A stretch of DNA of 64,000 nucleotides from positions 21,501 through 85,500 of the forward strand of contig NZ_BAEG01000116.1 in assembly GCF_000238915.1 (NCBI RefSeq), given 5' to 3'. The first letter of the stretch is position 1. Every line of letters begins with the position of its first letter. The DNA is from Arthrobacter globiformis NBRC 12137 (GTDB taxonomy: Bacteria; Actinomycetota; Actinomycetes; Actinomycetales; Micrococcaceae). Made by a program: the position numbers and the translations under genes. Below, piece by piece: positions 8,819-18,782 of the stretch. Below the pieces are notes generated by a model, which saw only the letters and a program-made list of their open reading frames with translations, was not told the origin of the DNA and did not search any database.

Positions 8819-9712
8819 ATGGACATCCACCATTTGAAGTACTTCGTGGTGCTCAGCGAGGAGCTGCATTTTGGCCGCGCCGCCCAGCGGCTGCACATGG
8901 CCCAGCCACCGCTATCGCAGCGGATCAAGGACCTGGAGAAAGAACTCGGGGTTCTGCTGTTTCACCGCCGGCGCACCGGCGTCGAGTTGTCCGAGGCCGG
9001 TGCACTGCTGCTGGAGCACGCCCGCAATGTGCTGGACAACGTGGCCATGGCGCAGGAGTCGATGCGGCGGATCCGCCCGGGCGCCTCGGGCATCCTGCAG
9101 GTGGCGGTGCCGCCGGACACGAACCCCCGCGCTTTGGAGGCGATGGTCTCTTCGTTTGCCTCCGCCGCGCCGGATGTATTGCTGAACCTGCACGAGCTGA
9201 CCACGGTGGAGCAGGTTGAGCGGCTGCGCGACGGCGAACTTGACGTTGCGGTGGTCCGTCACCCTTTGAGCAGCGTGGGTTTTGAGTCGGGGCCTGTTGC
9301 GTCCAAGGCCTTGGGAGTGGTCCTGAATGCTTCGCATCCGCTGGCTGCCTTGTCATCCGTGCGGCTGGGCGACCTGTCCGGGAACCCGCTGATCATCTTC
9401 CCGCGGCACATGGCCCCGCCCCTGTACGACTCGTTCCTTCAGACCTGCCGCGACGCCGGGTATCTGCCGGCAGCCATTGTCCACGCGCGCAACCAGCATT
9501 TCACGCACGGACTGATCATGGCCGGCCGGGGCGTGCACTTCAACGAAGAGCCGTGGACGCCGCTGCCTGACGGGATCGTGTGGCGCCCTCTGGTCGGCGA
9601 TCCGCTGGCCTGGCGGACCTCGGCACTGTGGCTTAAGAGCCGCAGGTCAGCTGAGACGGACGCATTTGTTGAGGCTGTGCGGGCCGGGTTGGCGGCGGGC
9701 GGGCACGGGTAA
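8819..9712 (+). CDS. LysR-family transcriptional regulator
   Basis: A 297-residue LysR protein: N-terminal winged HTH (about residues 3-60, with HLKYFVVLSEELHFGRAA and the PPLSQRIKDLE recognition helix) and a C-terminal periplasmic-binding-like effector domain (about 90-290). ATG 8819 gives the canonical start one residue before the HTH; the frame extends upstream into the promoter without coding character. It is divergent from the crotonase / CoA ligase / MFS operon and is expected to activate it with the imported acid or a CoA-derived intermediate as inducer. The N-terminus resembles the CatM/BenM type, but the effector is not known. Confidence 0.92.
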   Translation: MDIHHLKYFVVLSEELHFGRAAQRLHMAQPPLSQRIKDLEKELGVLLFHRRRTGVELSEAGALLLEHARNVLDNVAMAQESMRRIRPGASGILQVAVPPDTNPRALEAMVSSFASAAPDVLLNLHELTTVEQVERLRDGELDVAVVRHPLSSVGFESGPVASKALGVVLNASHPLAALSSVRLGDLSGNPLIIFPRHMAPPLYDSFLQTCRDAGYLPAAIVHARNQHFTHGLIMAGRGVHFNEEPWTPLPDGIVWRPLVGDPLAWRTSALWLKSRRSAETDAFVEAVRAGLAAGGHG

Positions 9713-9725
9713 AGAAGGCTCAGGG

Positions 9726-9878
9726 CTATCCGCCGATCGGGTGATCCTTCTCAGCCCAGTCCATGGCGCCCAGTCCGCGGTCCTCCACCGTGAGCAACTG
9801 CAGCTCGAGCATGTCTTCGGCCAGGCTCGCGGCGGGGCCAACCCTGTCCTCGTCGGTCATCCGGAATTCTGCGGCCAC
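9726..9878 (-). CDS. 50-residue acidic hypothetical protein
   Basis: A short reading frame converging on the LysR gene. It starts at GTG 9878, preceded at good spacing by GAGGAG. The product is 50 residues, acidic, without Cys or membrane segment, and contains an amphipathic helix (SLAEDMLELQLL) and a C-terminal D-W-A-E-K-D-H-P stretch. I do not recognise it. The strong ribosome-binding site, the protein-like composition and the lack of any competing gene support coding. It is divergent from the hydroxypyruvate isomerase operon. Confidence 0.6.
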   Translation of the reverse strand: MAAEFRMTDEDRVGPAASLAEDMLELQLLTVEDRGLGAMDWAEKDHPIGG

Positions 9879-9933
9879 GGCTGCTCCTCGCTGGTTATCA
9901 GACGGCTTCGTTCTTTCACCCTAACCACTCCCC

Positions 9934-9963
9934 TTGACTACCCTGCCAACTCTTCCCTACACT
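9934..9963 (+). promoter_or_regulatory. promoter of the glyoxylate/allantoin operon
   Basis: TTGACT at 9934-9939 and TACACT at 9958-9963, 18 bases apart, make a good sigma-70 type promoter about 100 bases upstream of hyi. Two IclR-type operators follow immediately downstream. Confidence 0.6.
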
Positions 9964-9999
9964 TTTCATAAAGCAGAATCTAAATTCCACAAAGCGGAA
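9964..9999. promoter_or_regulatory. two tandem IclR/AllR-type operators
   Basis: TTTCATAAAGCAGAA (9964-9978) and TTCCACAAAGCGGAA (9985-9999) match at 12 of 15 positions. Each is an imperfect palindrome of the TTCC-N7-GGAA kind typical of IclR-family repressors, and their starts are exactly 21 bases apart, two helical turns. They overlap the expected transcription start of the hyi promoter, so a bound regulator would block transcription. No IclR gene lies in this operon; candidates in the window are at 48392 and 59361. Confidence 0.6.
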
Positions 10000-10061
10000 A
10001 CGGTAGAACAGCCGATAAGCAGGGAAGATAGATCAAAGCCCCTCCCCCGGAAGGACCTACG

Positions 10062-10862
10062 ATGACGTACACAGTGAACTGCTCCATCCTGCTGACGGAA
10101 CTGCCCCTGCTCGAGCGCCCCGCAGCCGCGAAGGCGGCGGGTTTTGACGCCGTCGAGTTCTGGTGGCCCTTTGAGAGCTCAGTCCCTTCCGACAGCGAGA
10201 CCACGGCTTTCGAGCGTGCCATCACGGACGCCGGCGTCCAGCTCTCCGGCCTGAACTTCAACGCCGGCAACATGCCGGGCGGTGACCGCGGCCTGGTCTC
10301 CTGGGTGGGCCGTGAAGGTGAGTTCAAGGACAACATCGACGTCGTCGCCGGCATCGGCGAACGCCTCGGCTGCACGGCCTTCAACGCCCTCTACGGCAAC
10401 CGCCAGGAGGAATTCAGCCCGGAGGAGCAGGACGAATTGGCTGCCAGGAACCTCGCCGCCGCAGCCGAAGGCGTGGCCCGGATCGGCGGCACCGTCCTCC
10501 TCGAACCCGTCAGCGGAGCCCCGCGGTACCCGCTCCTCAAGGCCCAGCACGCGCTCGACGTGATCGCCCGGGTCAAGGCGGAATCCGGCGCGCAGAACAT
10601 CAAGCTGCTCGCCGATTTCTACCACCTGGCCGTCAATGGGGACGACGTCGCCGCCGTCATCGAAAAGCACGCCAAGGACTTCGGCCACATCCAGATTGCC
10701 GACAACCCCGGCCGCGGGGCTCCCGGAACCGGCGAGCTTCCCCTCGGCGAGTGGATCGCCCGCAGCCGCGAACTCGGCTACGACGGCTACATCGGCCTCG
10801 AATACAAGGAACCGCAGGAAACCGCCTTCAGCTGGGCGATCCGCGAACACGCCGCCAACTAG
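10062..10862 (+). CDS. hyi: hydroxypyruvate isomerase
   Basis: A 266-residue TIM-barrel protein of the AP-endonuclease-2-like family that interconverts hydroxypyruvate and tartronate semialdehyde in the cytoplasm. Length and sequence follow the Hyi family: an early VEFWWPF strand, the GLNFNAGNMPGGDRG loop and a conserved C-terminal GLEY motif carrying the catalytic Glu. The start has GGAAGG upstream. First gene of the operon hyi-glxR-gcl-glycerate kinase-allB, which turns glyoxylate from allantoin or other sources into glycerate. Regulation is expected from the two operators just upstream. Confidence 0.93.
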   Translation: MTYTVNCSILLTELPLLERPAAAKAAGFDAVEFWWPFESSVPSDSETTAFERAITDAGVQLSGLNFNAGNMPGGDRGLVSWVGREGEFKDNIDVVAGIGERLGCTAFNALYGNRQEEFSPEEQDELAARNLAAAAEGVARIGGTVLLEPVSGAPRYPLLKAQHALDVIARVKAESGAQNIKLLADFYHLAVNGDDVAAVIEKHAKDFGHIQIADNPGRGAPGTGELPLGEWIARSRELGYDGYIGLEYKEPQETAFSWAIREHAAN

Positions 10863-10863
10863 C

Positions 10864-10911
10864 CGCTGAGCGAGCTTGTCGAGATCTCGGTTTCGGCAAG
10901 CTCAACCAGCG
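10864..10911. repeat. REP-like palindromic element inside the operon
   Basis: The stop of hyi is followed by an imperfect hairpin with arms 10864-10882 and 10892-10911, containing GAGCTTGTCGA and TTCGGCAAGCTCAACCA. I recognise this as the common REP-like repeat of Arthrobacter-type genomes. Here it separates hyi from the rest of the operon and may act as an mRNA-stability or attenuation element. Confidence 0.6.
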
Positions 10912-10950
10912 ACGACCAGAACCACCACAGACTTCAGAAAGAGAACCATC

Positions 10951-11829
10951 ATGAGCAATGTTGCAGTCATCGGACTCGGAATCATGGGCCTGCCCATGGC
11001 CATCAACCTCGTCAAGGCCGGCCACACCGTCACCGGCTACAACCGCAGCCAGGACAAGATCGACAAGCTCATTTCCGAAGGCGGCAAGGGCGCCTCCAGC
11101 ATCGCCGACGCCGTCAAGGACGCCGACGTCGTCATCACCATGGTGCCGGACTCCCCCGACGTCGAAGGTGTGGTCAGCGGCGCCGACGGCGTCTTCGCCA
11201 ACGCCAAGCAGGGCACCCTCTGGATCGACGCGTCCAGCATCCGCCCCGACGTCGCCAAGCGCCTCTCCGAGGACGCCGTCGCAGCCGGCATCCGCCCCCT
11301 CGACGCCCCGGTTTCCGGCGGCGAACAGGGCGCCATCGACGCCGTCCTTTCCATCATGGTCGGCGGCGACAACGCAGACTTCGAGGCAGCCCAGGACGTC
11401 CTGAACGCCGTCGGCAAGACCATCGTCCACGTCGGCCCTTCCGGCTCCGGCCAGACCGTCAAGGCTGCCAACCAGCTGATCGTCGCCGTCAACATCGAGG
11501 TCCTGGGCGAGGCCATCGCCTTCCTCGAGGCCTACGGCGTGGACACCGACGCCGCCCTCAAGGTCCTCGGCGGCGGCCTGGCCGGCTCCAAGGTCCTGGA
11601 CCAGAAGGGCCAGAAGATGCTGGACCGCAACTTCGACCCCGGCTTCCGCCTGGCCCTGCACCACAAGGACCTGGGCATCGTCACCTCTGCCGCCCGCGAA
11701 GCCAACGTCTCCATCCCGCTCGGCGCCGTCGTCGCCCAGCTGGTCGCCGCCACCGTCAACCAGGGCGACGGCGGCCTGGACCACTCGGGACTCTTCAAGC
11801 AAATCCTCCAGCTCAGCGGCCGGAAGTAA
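10951..11829 (+). CDS. glxR: 2-hydroxy-3-oxopropionate (tartronate semialdehyde) reductase
   Basis: A 292-residue beta-hydroxyacid dehydrogenase that reduces tartronate semialdehyde to D-glycerate with NAD(P)H. The Rossmann motif GLGIMG is at residues 8-13, the substrate-binding SGG loop (APVSGGEQGA) near 120, and the catalytic Lys171 in the KAANQ helix. ATG 10951 is chosen because it has an AGAAAGAG site upstream and places the Rossmann strand at the N-terminus; the frame reads further back into the REP element. It lies between hyi and gcl, acting on the gcl product. Confidence 0.93.
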   Translation: MSNVAVIGLGIMGLPMAINLVKAGHTVTGYNRSQDKIDKLISEGGKGASSIADAVKDADVVITMVPDSPDVEGVVSGADGVFANAKQGTLWIDASSIRPDVAKRLSEDAVAAGIRPLDAPVSGGEQGAIDAVLSIMVGGDNADFEAAQDVLNAVGKTIVHVGPSGSGQTVKAANQLIVAVNIEVLGEAIAFLEAYGVDTDAALKVLGGGLAGSKVLDQKGQKMLDRNFDPGFRLALHHKDLGIVTSAAREANVSIPLGAVVAQLVAATVNQGDGGLDHSGLFKQILQLSGRK

Positions 11830-11950
11830 GCCAGCCGCCACCAGGGCGGACAACAAACAACAAACCAGGGCACCCGCCGTCGTACATAACGACGGCGGCT
11901 CCCCCGGTACACCCAAAAACAGGCTTTCCCACAGATTTTAGGAGTACACA

Positions 11951-13729
<1,779 letters not shown>

Positions 13730-13797
13730 CAACCTGCGGGACCGGCACCCAGCTGGACAATACAGCCGCACCCAAAAGTACCGAAGATAGGCAAGCA

Positions 13798-15039
13798 ATG
13801 CGCATCGTGATCGCGCCGGACAAGTTCAAGGGCTCACTCTCCGCCCCGGACGTCGCCCGGCACCTTGAAACAGGGCTCCGGAAGGGCGCCGCCACAGCGG
13901 ACGGCCCCGGCCCTGCGGGACTGGGCACCGCCGAGGGACCGGGCACCCTTGAGGTACTGCGGATTCCCGTGGCCGACGGCGGCGAGGGCACCCTCGACGC
14001 CGCCGTCGGCTCCGGCTTCACCCGCCGCCGCGCCGTGGTCAGCGGCCCCACCGGGCAGCCGCTGACGGCGGAGTTCGCGGTCCGCGGCCGGGAGGCCGTG
14101 ATCGAAATGGCCGTCGCGTCCGGCCTCGCCGTCCTGCCGCCTTCCGCTGTGTCCGAGCACGACGGCGGGCGGCCGGGTTCGGACTCTGCCCGGACTGCCA
14201 GCAGCCTGGGCACCGGGGAACTGATCCGCGCGGCGCTCGACGCCGGCTGCCGGCAGATCATCCTCGGCGTCGGTGGCAGCGCCAACACCGACGGCGGCGC
14301 TGGCGTGCTGCAGGGACTCGGCGCCCGGCTGCTTGACGCCGCCGGCAACGAACTGCCCCTCGGCGGCGCGGCGCTGGCGCAGCTGGCAGCCATCGACTTC
14401 TCCGGCTTCGACGCCCGGCTGGAGGAATCCCGCTTCATCCTCGCGAGCGACGTGGACAACCCGCTGCTCGGACCGGAAGGCGCGGCAGCCATCTTCGGGC
14501 CGCAGAAGGGTGCCACCGCCGCCGACGTCGGCGAGCTCGACGCGGCCCTGGCCAACTTCGTCCAAGTTCTCGCCGCGGAGATCGGGCCGCGCGCGGTCAA
14601 GGCCGCCAGCGCGCCGGGCGCCGGAGCGGCCGGCGGCGTCGGCTACGCCGCGATCGCGGCACTGGCGGCATCACGCCGCCCGGGCATCGACGTCGTGCTT
14701 GAATTCACCCGGCTGGCAGAACGGCTGGCCGGCGCGGACCTGGTGATCACCGGCGAAGGAAGCCTGGACGAACAGAGCCTTCTGGGCAAGACGCCCATGG
14801 GCGTAGCCCGCGCTGCAGCTGCGGCCGGCGTGCCGGTGCTCGCCGTCTGCGGACGGACAACGCTGACGCCGGAACAGCAGCAGACATCCGGTTTCCGGCA
14901 GGTCTACCCACTGACGGCGCTGGAAAGCAATGTAGAGATATGTATAGCTGAAGCAGGCCGACTGCTTGAAGAATTGGGTCAGCACATCGGCGTGCACCTG
15001 ACCGACAGTGCTTACACGAAGGAGCCCCTGAATGTCTGA
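13798..15039 (+). CDS. glxK: glycerate kinase (type I)
   Basis: A 413-residue kinase phosphorylating glycerate, the last step of the glycerate branch. It has the family start APDKFKGS (residues 6-13), the glycine-rich PVADGGEGTLDA segment and the C-terminal TGEGSLDEQS motif. It is about 30 residues longer than usual, from insertions near residues 35-50 and 120-135. Its end overlaps the allantoinase start by 8 bases, so the two are translated together. It is clearly not the unrelated type II glycerate kinase. Confidence 0.92.
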   Translation: MRIVIAPDKFKGSLSAPDVARHLETGLRKGAATADGPGPAGLGTAEGPGTLEVLRIPVADGGEGTLDAAVGSGFTRRRAVVSGPTGQPLTAEFAVRGREAVIEMAVASGLAVLPPSAVSEHDGGRPGSDSARTASSLGTGELIRAALDAGCRQIILGVGGSANTDGGAGVLQGLGARLLDAAGNELPLGGAALAQLAAIDFSGFDARLEESRFILASDVDNPLLGPEGAAAIFGPQKGATAADVGELDAALANFVQVLAAEIGPRAVKAASAPGAGAAGGVGYAAIAALAASRRPGIDVVLEFTRLAERLAGADLVITGEGSLDEQSLLGKTPMGVARAAAAAGVPVLAVCGRTTLTPEQQQTSGFRQVYPLTALESNVEICIAEAGRLLEELGQHIGVHLTDSAYTKEPLNV

Positions 15040-16375
15040 AGAACGCTTTGACCTGGTCATCCGGGGCCGGCGCATCCTCACCACCGCCGGGATCGCCGCC
15101 CGTGAAGTGGGCGTGCGCGGCGGAAAGATTGTGGCCCTCGAGCCGCTCGGCAACGGCCTCGCGGGCGCCGAGGTCATCGAACTGGCCGACGACGAAACCC
15201 TGATCCCGGGCCTGGTGGACACGCACGTCCACGTCAACGAGCCCGGCCGCACCGAGTGGGAGGGCTTCGCCTCCGCGACCCGCGCGGCAGCCGCCGGCGG
15301 CGTCACCACCATCATCGACATGCCGCTGAACTCCATCCCGCCCACCACCAATGTGGAGGGCCTCAAGCTCAAGCGCGAGGTGGCCGAGGACCAGGCCTTC
15401 GTGGACGTCGGCTTCTGGGGCGGCGCCATCCCCGGCAACAAGGCCGATCTGCGGCCGCTGCACGACGAGGGCGTCTTCGGCTTCAAGTGCTTCCTGCTGC
15501 ACTCCGGCGTGGACGAGTTCCCGCACCTGGAGGCGGACGAGATGGAGGAGGACCTGCGCGAGCTGAAGTCCTTCGACTCGCTCATGATCGTCCACGCCGA
15601 GGACTCGCACGCCATCGACCACGCACCCCATCCCGGCGGCGCCCACTACTCCACCTTCCTCGCCTCCCGCCCCCGCGGCGCCGAGAACAAGGCCATCGCC
15701 GAGGTGATCGAGCGCGCCCGCTGGACCGGCGCCCGCGCCCACATCCTGCACCTTTCGTCGTCGGACGCGCTGCCCATGATCGCTTCGGCAAAGCGCGACG
15801 GCGTGCACCTCACCGTGGAGACCTGCCCGCACTACCTCACGCTCATGGCCGAGGAAATCCCCGACGGCGCCACCGCATACAAGTGCTGCCCGCCCATCCG
15901 CGAGGCCTCCAACCGCGAGCTCCTCTGGCAGGGCCTGCAGGACGGCACCATCGACTGCATCGTCTCCGACCACTCCCCCTCGACGCTGGACCTGAAGGAC
16001 CTCGAAAACGGCGACTTCGCCGTGGCCTGGGGCGGGGTCTCCTCGCTGCAGCTGGGCCTGTCCCTGATCTGGACCGAGGCCCGGCACCGCGGCATCCCGC
16101 TGGAACAGGTGGTCTCGTGGATGGCCGAGAAGCCGGCCGCACTGGCCCGCCTCTCCAACAAGGGCCAGCTTGCCCTGGGCTACGACGCCGACTTCTCCGT
16201 CTTCGCCCAGGACGAGGCCTTCGTGGTGGACGTCTCCAAGCTCAAGCACAAGAACCCCATCACCCCGTACGACGGCAAGGCACTCTCCGGCGTCGTCCGC
16301 CGCACCTACCTGCGCGGCAGCGTGGTGGACGGCCAGACCCCCGGCGGCAAGCTGATCCGCCGCGGCGGCATCTGA
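15032..16375 (+). CDS. allB: allantoinase
   Basis: A 447-residue cyclic amidohydrolase that opens allantoin to allantoate. The binuclear metal centre is visible: the first HxH in VDTHVHVNEPGRTEWEG, the carboxylated Lys152 in GFKCFLLHSG, later His residues in VHAED and HILHLSS, and Asp in SDHSPS. These motifs separate it from dihydropyrimidinase and dihydroorotase. It overlaps glycerate kinase by 8 bases. Its presence shows that glyoxylate from purine breakdown is a main input of this operon. No allantoicase or ureidoglycolate enzyme is nearby. Confidence 0.94.
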   Translation: MSEERFDLVIRGRRILTTAGIAAREVGVRGGKIVALEPLGNGLAGAEVIELADDETLIPGLVDTHVHVNEPGRTEWEGFASATRAAAAGGVTTIIDMPLNSIPPTTNVEGLKLKREVAEDQAFVDVGFWGGAIPGNKADLRPLHDEGVFGFKCFLLHSGVDEFPHLEADEMEEDLRELKSFDSLMIVHAEDSHAIDHAPHPGGAHYSTFLASRPRGAENKAIAEVIERARWTGARAHILHLSSSDALPMIASAKRDGVHLTVETCPHYLTLMAEEIPDGATAYKCCPPIREASNRELLWQGLQDGTIDCIVSDHSPSTLDLKDLENGDFAVAWGGVSSLQLGLSLIWTEARHRGIPLEQVVSWMAEKPAALARLSNKGQLALGYDADFSVFAQDEAFVVDVSKLKHKNPITPYDGKALSGVVRRTYLRGSVVDGQTPGGKLIRRGGI

Positions 16376-16385
16376 GGACCGCGCG

Positions 16386-17186
16386 GTGGCTGTGCATGCC
16401 CATTCACCGCGCGGCACTTCGGCCCCCTGGGGCGCCAAGGCCCACGGTGCTGCCAACGCCCCCGGACCAGCCAACGCCCACAGGCCTGCCATGGCCCCGG
16501 GGACTGCTAAAGCCCACGGCCTGGCGGTCTGGGTAGCTCCCCCCGAAGGCCAGGACATCGATCCGGCGGTCCTGGCCCGGGCCGCCGAGCTGGTGCTGGC
16601 GCGGGCCCTTCATTTTGCTCCGGAGGCGGAAGTCCACTGGCCCGCCGCCGGAGCTGCAACTTCCGCCGCCGGGACGCACCCAGGCATGCCCCCAGGGGAG
16701 GGGGAACCCAACGGTGCGCCCGACGGCGGAACTCCCGTGCCGCCGTCGTCCTCCCTGGAAGATTCCCCGCAACCGGAACCAGCGGAACTGAACTCCTCAG
16801 TACCGTCGTCCACGGAAACGGACGACGGCGGCGCCACCCACCTCCCGCCGTCGGCCGGGCACGTCAGCCGGGTGGCCGTGGACCTTGCCCGGTCCGAAGT
16901 GCTGCTGGACGGCGAGCGGGTGCCGCTGACCGGCGTCGAATTCAAGCTGCTGCGCTACCTCGTGGAGCACTGCTCGCGGACTGTTGACCGGGAGGAGCTG
17001 CGGCTGTTCCTGGAGTCGTTCGACAGCCCCGGCGCCGCCACCCGTTCCATCGACGTCTACGTGGGGCGGGTACGGCGGAAGCTGCTCGGCGGGCGGCACG
17101 CGATCGCCACGGTCCGCGGCGGCGGCTACCGCTTCATCTGCGGACCCGCAGCCACGGTGCGCGGACCGGCGGAATACAGTATCTAG
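16386..17186 (+). CDS. OmpR/PhoB-type winged-helix regulator without receiver domain
   Basis: A 266-residue protein starting at GTG 16386, 10 bases after allB. Residues about 160-262 are a complete OmpR/PhoB DNA-binding domain, including LTGVEFKLLRYLVEH, SIDVYVGRVRRKL and the VRGGGYRF wing. There is no phosphoacceptor receiver domain. Instead the first 40 residues are an Ala/His/Pro-rich imperfect repeat, residues about 45-80 may form a small folded piece, and 85-155 is a low-complexity linker. This layout, as in uroporphyrinogen synthase-linked or transporter-linked winged-helix proteins, suggests control by protein partners or abundance. Its place at the end of the operon suggests autoregulation. 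Confident for the DNA-binding domain only. Confidence 0.82.
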   Translation: MAVHAHSPRGTSAPWGAKAHGAANAPGPANAHRPAMAPGTAKAHGLAVWVAPPEGQDIDPAVLARAAELVLARALHFAPEAEVHWPAAGAATSAAGTHPGMPPGEGEPNGAPDGGTPVPPSSSLEDSPQPEPAELNSSVPSSTETDDGGATHLPPSAGHVSRVAVDLARSEVLLDGERVPLTGVEFKLLRYLVEHCSRTVDREELRLFLESFDSPGAATRSIDVYVGRVRRKLLGGRHAIATVRGGGYRFICGPAATVRGPAEYSI

Positions 17187-17261
17187 GGCTGCTGTTATCC
17201 ATATCAGTCATTGTGCCTGACCAGATTTTTCGCTCGACCCAGATCCATCAGAAGGAATGCC

Positions 17262-17741
17262 ATGAGCCCCAAACTGACCACCAAGCTCCAGCCCGGAACC
17301 CAGGCGCCGGATTTCACCCTGCAGGACGCCGAAGGCAAGCAGACCGCGCTGGCCGACTACCGCGGCAAGAACGTCATCGTGTACTTCTACCCCGAAGCCG
17401 CAACTCCCGGCTGCACCACCGAGGCCTGCGACTTCCGCGACAACCTGGCCTCCTTCCAGGGCTCCGGCTATGCAGTGCTGGGCATCTCCCCCGACGCGCC
17501 GGAGAAGCTGGCCAACTTCACGGGCGACTTCGGGCTCACCTTCCCGCTGCTGGCTGACGAGGACCACGCAGTGGCCTTGGCCTACGGCGCCTGGGGCGAG
17601 AAGCTCGTCGACGGCGAGGTGCAAGAGGGCATCGTCCGCTCCACCGTCGTCCTGGATCCCGAAGGCAAGGTCACGCTGGCCCAGTACCAGGTCAAGGCGC
17701 AGGGCCACGTCCAGGCGCTCCGCGAACAGCTGGGCGTCTGA
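17262..17741 (+). CDS. bcp: thioredoxin-dependent peroxiredoxin (BCP/PrxQ type)
   Basis: A 159-residue peroxiredoxin that reduces hydrogen peroxide and organic peroxides in the cytoplasm. The peroxidatic Cys51 sits in the PGCTTEACDF motif and the resolving Cys56 five residues later, the atypical 2-Cys arrangement of the Q subfamily. ATG 17262 is chosen for its AGAAGG site. It stands alone between the allantoin operon and the convergent purU gene. Sarcosine oxidase, encoded just downstream, releases hydrogen peroxide, so the position may be meaningful, though it is not in that operon. Confidence 0.93.
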   Translation: MSPKLTTKLQPGTQAPDFTLQDAEGKQTALADYRGKNVIVYFYPEAATPGCTTEACDFRDNLASFQGSGYAVLGISPDAPEKLANFTGDFGLTFPLLADEDHAVALAYGAWGEKLVDGEVQEGIVRSTVVLDPEGKVTLAQYQVKAQGHVQALREQLGV

Positions 17742-17745
17742 CCCG

Positions 17746-17809
17746 GACGCTCTCTCACATTTCGCTGCTAAGTCACCGACGCTCTCTCACTTTTCGCAGC
17801 TTAAACCGA
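17746..17809. repeat. tandem direct repeat with 32-base period
   Basis: GACGCTCTCTCAC occurs at 17746-17758 and again at 17778-17790, each followed by a similar TTTCGC-GCT stretch. The second unit runs into the large inverted repeat that follows. It looks like an intergenic repeat element; nothing suggests coding. Confidence 0.6.
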
Positions 17810-17864
17810 AACGCTCCTGCAAGAACTGGACCAGTTCAAACTGCAGGAGCGTTTCGGTTTAAGC
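17799..17864. terminator. long inverted repeat between convergent bcp and purU
   Basis: Perfect 23-bp arms (17799-17821 and 17842-17864) flank a 20-base loop that itself holds an AACTGG-A-CCAGTT palindrome. It lies between two converging genes and can act as a bidirectional terminator. The large arm and structured loop also fit a small mobile intergenic repeat. A similar element is at 32881-32932. Confidence 0.65.
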
Positions 17865-17880
17865 GGCAGGCGTGAGGTCC

Positions 17881-18780
17881 CTACTTCAGGACCACGGTCC
17901 GGTTGCCGTTCAGGATGATGCGGCCTTCGCAGTGCCAGCGGACGGCGTTGCTGAGCGCCTTGCACTCGGTGTCCCGACCGGCGGCGACCAGGTCCTCGGG
18001 GCCGAAGGTGTGGTCCACCTCGACCACCTGCTGCGCGATGATCGGGCCCTCGTCGAGTTCCGCGTTCACGTAGTGCGCCGTGGCACCAACCGTCTTCACG
18101 CCGCGGGCGTAGGCCTGGTGGTACGGCTTGGCACCCTTGAACGAGGGCAGGAATGAGTGGTGGATGTTGATTGCCTTGCCATCCAGTTTCCGCGCCAGGT
18201 CGTCGCTGAGAACCTGCATGTACCGGGCCAGCACCACCAGCTCGACGTCGAGCTCGTCCACGATTTCCAACAGCCGCGCCTCTGCCTGCGGCTTGGTGGC
18301 CGCGGTGACGGGGATGTGGAAGAACGGAATGCCGTGCCAGTCCACGAGGGCCTGGTGGTCGGTATGGTTTGAAACCACGCCCACAACCTCGATGGGCAGT
18401 TCCCCCACGCGGGCCCGGAAAAGCAGGTCGTTGAGGCAGTGTCCGAACTTCGAGACCATGATCAGGACCTTGCGGCGGGACCCGTTCCGTTCCAGCCGCC
18501 ACTTCATGTTGTACTTCTCGGCAACCGGGCTGAAGCCGGCACGCAGCTGGTCCAGCGTGGATTCGTTCCCGTCGGATGCGAAGTGCACCCGCATGAAGAA
18601 GTGGCCTTCGGACCGGTCGCCGAACTGCTTGTTGTCGATGATGTCGCAGCCGTATTCCAGCAGGAAGCCGGAGACGGCGTGCACGATGCCGGGGCCTTCG
18701 GGGCAGTCGAGGGTCAGGACGTGCTCGACGCCGTTGCTTGCCTGCCCGGAGGCGCGGTCCTCAGTCTGGATAGCAGTCAT
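17881..18780 (-). CDS. purU: formyltetrahydrofolate deformylase
   Basis: A 299-residue enzyme hydrolysing 10-formyl-THF to formate and THF. The N-terminal ACT domain (about residues 18-100, beginning VLTLDCPEGPGIVHAV) is followed by the formyltransferase-type domain with the NIHHSFLPSFKGA catalytic segment. ATG 18780 is taken as start; GTG 18789, which overlaps the sdaA stop, is an alternative. As last gene of the sarcosine operon it recycles folate loaded with one-carbon units from sarcosine and glycine, a placement known from other sarcosine oxidase operons. Confidence 0.94.
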   Translation of the reverse strand: MTAIQTEDRASGQASNGVEHVLTLDCPEGPGIVHAVSGFLLEYGCDIIDNKQFGDRSEGHFFMRVHFASDGNESTLDQLRAGFSPVAEKYNMKWRLERNGSRRKVLIMVSKFGHCLNDLLFRARVGELPIEVVGVVSNHTDHQALVDWHGIPFFHIPVTAATKPQAEARLLEIVDELDVELVVLARYMQVLSDDLARKLDGKAINIHHSFLPSFKGAKPYHQAYARGVKTVGATAHYVNAELDEGPIIAQQVVEVDHTFGPEDLVAAGRDTECKALSNAVRWHCEGRIILNGNRTVVLK

Positions 18781-18782
18781 GT

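Noticed and set aside
14747..16558. A 603-codon minus-strand frame opposite allantoinase and glycerate kinase
   Set aside because: Antisense to two secure genes and without protein-like motifs.
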